Shown: positions 8,331 to 15,490 of the stretch, in pieces
Layout: every line of letters begins with the position of its first letter
Numbering within the stretch: position 1 is the stretch's first letter
Assembly (NCBI GenBank): GCA_011503125.2
Contig: WWBZ02000037.1
Location: forward strand, 1 to 15,490
Direction: 5' to 3'
DNA from: Botryosphaeria dothidea
Lineage: Eukaryota; Ascomycota; Dothideomycetes; Botryosphaeriales; Botryosphaeriaceae
Length of the DNA stretch: 15,490 nt
The notes under the pieces: generated by a model
What the model saw: the letters and a program-made list of their open reading frames with translations, nothing else
What the model was told of the DNA's origin: nothing
Database searches by the model: none
Program-made: the position numbers and the translations under genes

Positions 8331-9151
8331 GGTGGAATTGGCCAGCTGCTGTTGCCGCGGAAGCAGCTGGTGGGTGCTGAGATGGGGCGGCAGGTGGTTG
8401 TCCTCCGCGGCGCTGAGATCTTCGAAATGCTGCCACACATTTTGCCGAGCCGCCGATCCGCTTTCAGCCTTAGGCACCAAGGGAACTCTACCAAAATGTC
8501 AGGAGGGAGTCAATTTTTAACGCCATATAAGCATCGCGTACATATAGATCCTCACGGTATCGGCAATCCACAGTAGCGATACTCTCGTCATTACTGCTTG
8601 ACAGTGTCAAAGTAATTATCAAACCAGAAACGGCAACAAAAGTCATCACGCTCATGTATTAACCACATTATACCCGGTGGGTGAGTGAGTCAATTTACTC
8701 TATTGTAGAGCATAAAATCGAGTTGTGATATCCGCAAATATCTTTCCGACTTCGAGCTACACCTCCGCGCCCAAGACCTAATTCCAAGAACGAGGGCAGT
8801 CCCATCCAGTGCGGCTCCAAAGAGCCTTGCTCCCGTCCTATCTGCTGGCTGGCTTATGGCCAAGAGATTGTTTGCTCTTTCCTGTTACTGGAGAGCCCAA
8901 GGACAAGGGCGGATGCGTTACTGAGAAACGTTCACTGTTGGTGCATTCGCAATATATAGGGATGCACTCTTCCTGTCCCTGGTCTTTCGCTGCAGAAGCA
9001 GTGTCAGCACTGACAATCCGAATGAACTGGTGCGTCTGTGCCGGCTGGTCCGGCGGCCATAGCTCCCATGATGCGAGCTGTTTCTGGATCGCGGAGGCTT
9101 CTTCTCGCGATCACTGAAGTAGCAATACGTCAGGAATCTCTTTTCTTTTGT
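8331..9151. other. Intergenic region between MRP51 and RTR1 (promoter of MRP51, 3' flank of RTR1)
   Basis: The stretch holds the MRP51 5' leader and promoter (minus strand) and the RTR1 3' UTR. A plus-strand frame at 8809-9117 is Cys-rich (8 Cys in 102 codons), but it has no signal peptide and no recognised domain, and I do not call it. No RNA gene is seen. Confidence 0.6.
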
Positions 9152-10090
9152 TCATAGGATCCAGTCTCCGTCCTCGTCGCGTTCAATGCCGTTCTGTGTA
9201 TCCATGCGGGGCTCGTAGCCTTCGATGGACATGTGTCCGGCTGAATCTGGCGCATATGGTGTCGATATGCGCTCATTTTCGTAGATGTGATCCTTAACCA
9301 AGCCGGCTGATTTTGCAGACGAGCTATTCTCGCCTCTTTCCAAAGCCAAATCGGCCATGGCTCTATCAAGTTTCTGGGCGTCGTCGGCCGACCTCGCCCA
9401 AGCACCCGACCCTGTAGCGTCCAGTGAGAGGCCAGACAAGACAGCGTTCAAGTCCGGAGTAGGATTGGCGCGCGGCGCTTCGGCCATCAGATCAAGCTGG
9501 GGGACAACACCTGCTCTCCTGAGCCAAGCAGGCTCCTCGTTCAACTGGACTTTGACGAACAAGGCCCGGCGGGCGCAGGCGTCGGAGCACCACAGCTCGA
9601 GCTTCTCGCGGGGCACGACCTGGAGGTGGCGGCCCTTGACAACGAACTTATTCTTGCCGGCGTTAGCATCGACCTTGGGCTTCTTCGGACAGAGCACATA
9701 GCCGCACTTGTCGGCACACTTGCGCTCCTCCAACAGCGAGTCGTAGTCTGAGGGCTGGAAGTTTGTTATCAGGGCCTTGAACATTGACGCGTCATCGTGC
9801 GACGGGCTCATGGGATCCGCGTCGGGAGAGGACGGGAAGTCGATCAGCTGCACGATGGCATCGAGGATTTGGGCCTCGACATCCTTCTGCTGCTGGATCA
9901 GATGGGCATGGTAGAGGGCTATCTCGCGGTTTCGCTTGTCGCGCGCGGCCTGCGGCTCTTGCTGCTCCGCTTGACTCGGCTGCCGGGGTGGCGCGCTGGC
10001 TGCAAGCGGCGCGCGCTCAGCAGCAGGCGCGTGTATCTTCTTGAGGATCGACTTGGGCAGGGCGCTGCCGTCGAATTTCGGCGGCGCCAT
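9152..10090 (-). CDS. rtr1: RNA polymerase II CTD phosphatase of the RTR1/RPAP2 family
   Basis: RTR1/RPAP2 proteins are zinc-binding atypical phosphatases that remove phosphate from the RNA polymerase II C-terminal repeat (Ser5) in early elongation, and also assist polymerase nuclear import (family knowledge). The product is 312 residues from a single exon. The ATG at 10090 (MAPPKFDGSALPKSILKKIH) is the first in frame with a good context; the frame upstream has no ATG. A helical segment (RDKRNREIALYHAHLIQQQK, 50-69) precedes the zinc module: CGYVLC (C129, C134) and CSDAC (C168, C172), the C-x4-C and C-x3-C pairs of the family, with LEERKCADKCGY before and ARRALFVKVQLNEEPAWLR after. The C-terminal tail ends acidic (ERDEDGDWIL) and contains HMSIEGYEPR. 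The gene shares a 507-base divergent promoter with BBC1. Confidence 0.93.
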   Translation of the reverse strand: MAPPKFDGSALPKSILKKIHAPAAERAPLAASAPPRQPSQAEQQEPQAARDKRNREIALYHAHLIQQQKDVEAQILDAIVQLIDFPSSPDADPMSPSHDDASMFKALITNFQPSDYDSLLEERKCADKCGYVLCPKKPKVDANAGKNKFVVKGRHLQVVPREKLELWCSDACARRALFVKVQLNEEPAWLRRAGVVPQLDLMAEAPRANPTPDLNAVLSGLSLDATGSGAWARSADDAQKLDRAMADLALERGENSSSAKSAGLVKDHIYENERISTPYAPDSAGHMSIEGYEPRMDTQNGIERDEDGDWIL

Positions 10091-10597
10091 GGGCAGACGA
10101 GCAGGGCGACGGGATTGATGATCGTGATAGCTTGAGGCGGAGCGGGCGCTGTGCGTTGGCTGGTGAAACTGGGCATTTCCGCCGCTTGGGCCCTCGGGCC
10201 TCATTCAGGGCTCTGCCACTGCCTGCCCGGCCGCCGCAGCGCATCGTCACTCCGTCCACACCACGCCTCCCTCTCCCCGTCCCGCTCCCCCAAGCAGCCC
10301 ATCTCGCGCACGCGCTGGCATGCTCTGAGCAGTCCACGCCCGCCCATCCGCCTGCAGTATGCCGCCTTTCTCTCCCTCGCCTCTGCCCTTGAGCCCAAGC
10401 TTGTCCGCTGACGCAATGCCCCGCCAGCAAACAGTCTCCACACCCGCTCCAGCTGTCGCCGCCCCGTCGCCCACCCCGACCACCGCGCCTGCTCCTGCGA
10501 CGACATAGCTCCGGCCTTGCCGCCGTCAGGGCCACCCCCAAACAGCCTCAATTCAAGCGTCGCCGCCGCTGCGCCTCCGCGCTGGCCCGCCCTCGCC
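10091..10597. promoter_or_regulatory. Divergent promoter region between RTR1 (-) and BBC1 (+)
   Basis: The 507 bases between the two start codons must hold both 5' leaders and core promoters. It is C-rich on the plus strand, with CT/CCGCC tracts typical of fungal leaders, and no clear TATA box. The frame upstream of the BBC1 ATG stays open to 10517 without looking like conserved protein, so I place it in the leader. Confidence 0.7.
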
Positions 10598-12624
10598 ATG
10601 GCTGCTCCCCCGTTCAAGGTCAAGGCCATCTACGACTACAATTCCGGCCACGAAGATGACCTCGCCTTCTCTGAGGGCACTGTTATCACTGTCACGGCTG
10701 AGGAGGATGCAGACTGGTATGTTGGCGAGTACTCCGACGCCAATGGCACCAAGCAGGAGGGTCTGTTCCCCAAGAACTTCGTCGAGCGCCACGAGCCGGC
10801 CCCCCCTCCACGCCCGAATCGCGCCTCGCGCCCTCCTCCTCCGCCCTCCGCGCCAGCTCCTCAAGAGCAGCAACCCGCGGATGAGGCTTCCGAGCAGCCC
10901 GAGCCAGAAGAGGAGCCCCCTGTAGCTCAGGCACCTACGGAGCCTGAGCCGCACCGCGAGGAGCGTCCACTCCCTCCCCAATCGCCTCCGCCTGTTTCAG
11001 CACCTAAGTCTCCTGAGCTGCCTCCGGTTCCAAAGGCGTCGAAGCCCGCGCCTCCCCCCGCTGCACCCGCTGCAGGCAGCAAGTCGCCACCTCCGCCGGT
11101 TGCCGAGAAGCCGCAATCCTTCAAGGATCGCATTGCAGCCTTCAACAAAGCTTCCGCCGCTCCTATCACCCCATTCAAACCCAGCGGCGCGGGCACAGGC
11201 TTCGTCAAAAAGCCATTTGTCGCTCCGCCCCCAAGTCGCGACGCTTATGTTCCGCCTCCCCGCGAGCCGGCGCCTCAAAAGATATACAGACGTGATGAGG
11301 ACCCGGAATTCGCTGAGCGTCAGGCACAACATGAGGAAGGCGCTGAAAGAGCTGGCGAGTCAGCTGCCGCACCTCCCGCAGAAGATGAAGAGGACGCCCC
11401 TAAGCCTCAGACCTTGAAGGAGCGGATTGCTCTGTTGCAAAAGCAACAGATGGAACAAGCCGCTCGGCAGGCGGAAGCAGCACACAAGGAAAAGCCCAAG
11501 CGTCCGCCGAAGAAGCGTATCGAGTCGCACGAACAAGATGTTCAGTCCGAAACTACTGAGGGTGGTGAGCAAGAGGATGCACAGGCGCAGGCGAGAAAGC
11601 GTCATTCGCACCACCCCAAGTCTCCCGAGGCTCGCCTTCACGAGCGCGAGCCTTTCAGTGACGGGAACGAGGCTGATCAGTCTGCTGCTGGCGAAACTAC
11701 GGAAGATGCTGAGGGATCCTCGACTAGTGTTGAAGATGATGACGAAAAGGCTCGTGGAAAGGCCCCACAAGCTGTGCCTCGAGCCCATGCAGCACCTACT
11801 CACGAGCCTGAGGTGGGTGATGAAGAGGACGCTACTGAAGAGGAGGAAGAGGAAGTCGATGAGGAGACTAGGAAGCGCATGGAGCTTAGGGAGAGGATGG
11901 CCAAGATGAGCGGTGGTATGGGCATGGCAGGCATGTTTGGCATGCCCATGCCTGGCATGAAGCCGCCGCCCAAGAAGAGCACCTCCGGAACGGAGCGCAG
12001 GTCTATTGACAGCCACCGCGAATCCGAGCAGTCTCCTCCGCCTCCTGCTGCACGCGTGCCTATGATTCCTATTCCTGGCATGGGCATGCCGCAGCAAGTC
12101 CGCAGTCCGGAATCTGAAGATACTGAATTGGCGGTTGAGAAGGAGGATGAACCTGCGCAGCCTATCACAGGAGAGCATGACGCCGATGAAGTGCCAGATG
12201 TAGAGGATATCAAGGCCGATGAGCAAGCAAAAGCACAGCAACAAGAGAGGGGAGCTCCTCCACCTCTGCCTCAGGGTAGGTTTCAAACCCGTCGACGAGC
12301 CGTCGGAGCCACACATCGACCTAGGGGGACCTCAATTTCGTCCAAGTTTTCTGGATGCCTCAATAAGTGGACCACTGGTGGAATCTATGAGCAGAAACTT
12401 GTCGTCGAGGTGCCCAGTAGGTTGTGCGAGGGCTGCCAGTGCCGTCGCCGCCTCAGAATATTCACTGTACTAATCTCTCCTTCCAGATCGTCCCGTCCCA
12501 CCCCCTCCGCCGGCCTCTGAGCGACCCGCTCCCCCGCCAGTTCCGGCTGAGTGTATGTAAACACTTTCTCCTAACATCTGCCGCCATGCTAATTTGTGTA
12601 GCTCGTCCGGTCCCTCCTCTTTGA
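10598..12624 (+). CDS. bbc1: BBC1/MTI1-like SH3 protein of actin patches, C-terminally truncated
   Basis: Bbc1/Mti1 binds type I myosins through an SH3 domain and restrains Arp2/3-driven actin assembly at endocytic patches (family knowledge). The start at 10598 gives MAAPPFKVKAIYDYN, with the SH3 domain at residues 7-64 (AIYDY 10-14, DADWYVGEY around W40, GLFPKNFVE 55-63). Family motifs follow: SFKDRIAAFNK, FVKKPFVAPPPSRDAYVPPP, LKERIALLQKQQMEQAARQA, a long acidic stretch, and a Met/Gly-rich RKRMELRERMAKMSGGMGMA region. The best model has exons 10598-12275, 12487-12552 and 12602-12624, because splicing joins PPLPQ to DRPVPPPPPASERPAPP and then SRPVPPL. It then stops at TGA 12622-12624, giving 588 residues. 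Relatives have about 900-1200 and carry a conserved C-terminal domain; none of it is visible in the 2.9 kb downstream. If intron 1 is kept, the frame stops at 12520. Confidence 0.88.
12276..12486 (+). other. BBC1 intron 1 (211 nt)
   Basis: GTAGGT donor at 12276 after PPLPQ and CTTCCAG acceptor ending at 12486, with CTAATC near 12470. Removal joins the proline-rich reading (G + AT giving Asp, then RPVPPPPPASERP). At 211 nt it is about four times the other introns here and stays open in the upstream frame, so an unseen internal exon or retention is possible. Confidence 0.65.
12553..12601 (+). other. BBC1 intron 2 (49 nt)
   Basis: GTATGT donor at 12553, CTAAC near 12570 and GCTAAT near 12588 as branch candidates, and GTGTAG acceptor ending at 12601. 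Splicing gives PVPAE-S-RPVPPL before the stop. Confidence 0.7.
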
Positions 12625-12947
12625 ATTGTCCGCGTTGCTCATCGTTCTGCTGTGCGGTCCTCTGGATTTTGAGGACTCGGCTTCATTTCAAGGTATTTCC
12701 TTACGTTGGCACCATACCCATATTTTGCATGCATCCATATACCAGCATTTGTTATCGGGAAAGACCTACGGCGTCGCGCAAACTAGATTCAGGACGGTGC
12801 AATTGGCGGAGAACTGTGCGGTTGGCGAGACTCTTGGATTTAGGCAAGGCATACAACAACATCACGGCGGCGTCATTGTCGCTCCACTTTTCTTTTCCTT
12901 CTTCGTCGGATCGTATTCCTTTCTCTGTGCTTTCTCTTTGATCCTTG

Positions 12948-12980
<33 letters not shown>
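12948..12980 (+). repeat. (CAT)11 microsatellite
   Basis: Eleven perfect CAT units (33 bases). Different frames read as poly-His or poly-Ser, creating spurious open frames around it. Confidence 0.95.
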
Positions 12981-12982
<2 letters not shown>

Positions 12983-14447
12983 CTTTTCTCAGTCATCCAT
13001 TATCTCTCAGTCCGTGCGCATGGCCGTTGACCGCTTTTCTTGGCTCTGCCATCGATGGGCTGGCCAATTAATAATATACTTAGACTTTACCTTTCTTTTT
13101 TTCCCCTCTTCCTGCCACATCGGCTGGTTCCACTTTATTTCGACGACAAACAAGTCCGATGGCGCCCGCCTGCGGTGCGCACTCGCCACTTCTCTTCTCC
13201 GCTCTCTTATTTCGGCTAGTGTCTCTTTTCGGAACTTCAGCGATGGGTAGCGGCGCCTTGGTTCGGAGTGCTTGTCAGCACATGCACAGCTTTTAACAGG
13301 GTCCTCTGGGCATGAGGACGCGCGAATATCATAGACGGTGGAGGAACATGGGTGAACGAGCGGCATGATACGGTTTTCACGCTCATTCACACGCTACAGA
13401 GGCACATGGGCATAGAATTGAGGCATGAAATGCATGGTTGGGAAGGGATTGGGGTGGGGTGTTGTTCTGCTGCTTCACTCTCGGGCGCTTCTACGCGCCC
13501 TGATAGGCTGATTAGATTCGTATTCAGTCCACACCAACTAGGGTCTCTCAACCACCGTGCACATTCGTTTTTCTCTCCACGCCTTGACGTTCGCATAACC
13601 TCTCCGGGCCTGTTCCCCGTAGGCCGCTGATATGCAGCCGACGTACACCCAAGGACCAGGCACCGCTGCCTTGCTACGAACGCGCCGCGTGGCCAACGAC
13701 GACGGCCAGCTGGATTACGTATTCGCTAAGTGGCGGAGCTGCTCGAGCGATGCTTTTCTTTTTTTACTGTCCGAACACCGTCGATGACTTCAACAGCCAC
13801 GGTCCTCACGGAAGAATTTAGGCATGGCTTGCGCCCTGTCTCTTCCCTTCCCTTTCTTTCTTTCCGGCCTGCCGGGTCCTGTGTAGCACCGCCCGACGAC
13901 GCCACGCCTCGGACCTTTTAACCAACCACCCAATTTACCGGCGTACTTTTCCTTTTGTTGTGTTTTTTTTTTGCGGGCGTGGGCACCGTTGGTCGCAAGG
14001 CCGTTTTGACTAGCGCAGGTCATATCTTGTTCCCATCTGGCTCTGCCCTGCCCTGTCTGCAGCGCACGCCTTGCTGCCGGTCTGCTGCCTAGGATGTTCG
14101 CTGTTGTGCCACCAACCGCTCTACTAATCACAAGCCTCGCCCATCCTCCATGATCTTCGAATGACTCCTTCACATCGAGATTCTTTTTTCCTTCACGCAA
14201 GGGTTGATCAAAATCCCTCACAACCGACCGGTGCCCAGGTCACAAAGAACTGACTTTCCCACCCCGCCCGAACCGGCGGGGCGACGGCGAGGCGAGCGCT
14301 CCCGGAAGGGTTACCCGCCGTGCCCAAAGACGAGACAGGTAGTGTAGCTAAAACTTTCTTTTCGCTGTAACCAAGAAACCCTCTTTTTAAGCGCCCGGGC
14401 CGCCGCCGGCCCGCGCTACCTACTTTCTTTATTGCGTTCTTCGATTT

Positions 14448-14455
14448 CCAATTGG
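14448..14455. promoter_or_regulatory. Palindromic CCAAT box (CCAATTGG)
   Basis: CCAATTGG presents a CCAAT core on both strands, the site of the fungal HAP/CBC complex. Three further CCAAT elements follow within 1 kb. Function is inferred from the motif alone. Confidence 0.3.
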
Positions 14456-14545
14456 TGATCCATATTCCATGGGCCAGGCAGCGAGCCTTCCAGCCGTATT
14501 GGTGGTCAAAGTGTCACGGACGTGCACGTACGAGTCCTGTTTTTG

Positions 14546-14559
14546 CACACACACACACA
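14546..14559 (+). repeat. (CA)7 followed by alternating GC
   Basis: Seven CA units run into GCGCGCGC. Alternating purine-pyrimidine DNA of this kind can adopt the Z form. Confidence 0.85.
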
Positions 14560-14651
14560 GCGCGCGCAACGCACATGCAATCAAGCGGCCCGTCGAGGAA
14601 GATCAAATAAGACAAATTAAAGAACCTTAAAGGCTGACAGCAGCAAGCAGA

Positions 14652-14663
14652 GGGGGGGGGGGG
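14652..14663 (+). repeat. Poly-G tract (G12)
   Basis: Twelve G bases followed by TGGGGCG. The site is prone to length error. Confidence 0.95.
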
Positions 14664-15490
14664 TGGGGCGTGGAGGCTTGTGCGCGCGCACATATACGAG
14701 CGATGCATGTATGTACAAGGCACACAGAGATGTGCGCGCCAGGCACACGCTTTTTTCACAATCCATGACGCAGCGACAGGCACGTTGCTGATTGAACCAA
14801 TGGCGAGCTTGAGGGGATACATACTTTGTACGTTGTATCAGCAAAGTAAGCTCGACGCACAACTCTCTGCCCCGTCACATCCGCTTTCTTTCTTTTGTTC
14901 TGTGCTCCTTCTCGCTTTCCCCTCTTTGCGGTGCCTGGGAGCCGCGGCTATTTTGCTGCTGCTGTCATCTGTTGCTTCGCTTTTGCCAATAAGCTTCAAA
15001 AGGAACACCTCTTGTCTCGTCTCTCGTCCCAACGGCAGCTTGCAGACCTTGTTGTCCCTCTGTGTGATGTTCCAGCGTTTTCCACACAACTCTGCTTCCC
15101 ACGAGGCAGCTATGCGACATCATCCAGAACATAAAGCACGTGGGTGCGTGTGCGCCGCAAGAACAGACACGGGAAACGAGGAAAAGACGACGTGAACCAC
15201 GGCAGCTATTTTTACGGGGCGACGACCGACCAGGGGGCGGAGCGTTGCGAGGAAGGCGATCCTTCGCCATGCGAGAGTTCGTTGGTGGCGCAGAAGCGTT
15301 TTTTTTTCTGCCTAGCCCGCGCAAGGGATGTTGGTGTGTGTCGTGCGGGGAGATGGCAAAACCGAAATGTGATGAACTGTTCCCTCGTCTCTCGTCGCCC
15401 AGGCGCGTTTGGGTGAGTGCTCTTTGCGTGAAGGGATTGGTCAATCGGTCTTTCTCGAACGTGGACGCGTGGTGTGGGAGGGGCTTTGAT

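Larger units (their letters stand above)
12625..15490. other. Long non-coding region, probably upstream DNA of a gene beyond the right edge
   Basis: No conserved protein, tRNA or transposon is seen in 2.9 kb. Plus-strand pyrimidine tracts are frequent (for example 13090-13115, 13850-13865 and 14880-14930), as in fungal core promoters that read rightward. CCAAT motifs occur at 14448-14455, 14797-14801, 14986-14990 and 15436-15440 (last on the minus strand). Open frames here are low-complexity or antisense to pyrimidine tracts. No trace of the BBC1 C-terminal domain was found. Confidence 0.55.

Noticed and set aside
8331..8480. N-terminal extension of MRP51 up to 8480
   Set aside because: The frame is open but begins at TTG, has no ATG, and lacks protein-like conservation. 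The presequence starts at 8330.
8809..9117. Cys-rich plus-strand frame between MRP51 and RTR1
   Set aside because: It has no signal peptide, no domain and no splice model giving a coherent Cys motif. It lies in the 3' flank of RTR1.
10091..10204. N-terminal extension of RTR1 beyond the ATG at 10090
   Set aside because: There is no upstream in-frame ATG, and the extra residues look like translated leader.
11360..12316. Minus-strand frame of 318 codons inside BBC1
   Set aside because: It is antisense to a clear coding region. Its Leu/Arg-rich composition is the mirror of Glu/Ala/Lys codons.
12626..13030. Plus-strand frame of 134 codons after BBC1, with poly-Ser from the CAT repeat
   Set aside because: No resemblance to the Bbc1 C-terminal region, and much of it is microsatellite and pyrimidine tract.
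13790..14221. Minus-strand frame of 143 codons rich in Lys, Arg and Gly
   Set aside because: It is antisense to pyrimidine tracts, with no domain.

Overview
The window looks like nuclear DNA of a filamentous ascomycete (Pezizomycotina, possibly a Dothideomycete). Genes are monocistronic and on both strands. Introns are mostly 49-59 bases with GT...CTAAY...AG signals, and the housekeeping proteins are fungal-type. No RNA gene, CRISPR array or intact transposon was seen.

Layout. 1-2321 (+) is the 3' three quarters of BRO1 (ESCRT-associated adaptor), entering from the left edge, with one in-frame 51-base intron and a one-base frameshift in the proline-rich tail. 2322-6899 is a 4.6 kb island with no housekeeping gene. 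It holds a small three-exon gene for a secreted cysteine-rich protein (5205-5554, +), a TATA box upstream of it, and two apparent gene relics: a short CxxC protein on the minus strand (4888-5058) and a membrane-protein remnant on the plus strand (5834-6544), both broken by in-frame stops. 6900-8330 (-) is MRP51 (mitochondrial small ribosomal subunit). 9152-10090 (-) is an RTR1/RPAP2-family RNA polymerase II CTD phosphatase. A 507-base divergent promoter separates it from BBC1/MTI1 (10598-12624, +), an SH3 protein of the actin patch. BBC1 stops inside its proline-rich region and lacks the C-terminal half expected for the family. 12625-15490 holds no recognisable gene; it has pyrimidine tracts, CCAAT boxes and simple repeats, and resembles a long upstream region of a gene beyond the right edge.

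The housekeeping genes act in separate processes (endosomal sorting, mitochondrial translation, transcription, endocytic actin) and show no common pathway. The most interesting part is the island between BRO1 and MRP51, where an effector-like gene sits among decayed genes. The broken ends of BRO1 and BBC1 also deserve checking, since one may be a sequencing error and the other a real truncation or rearrangement.
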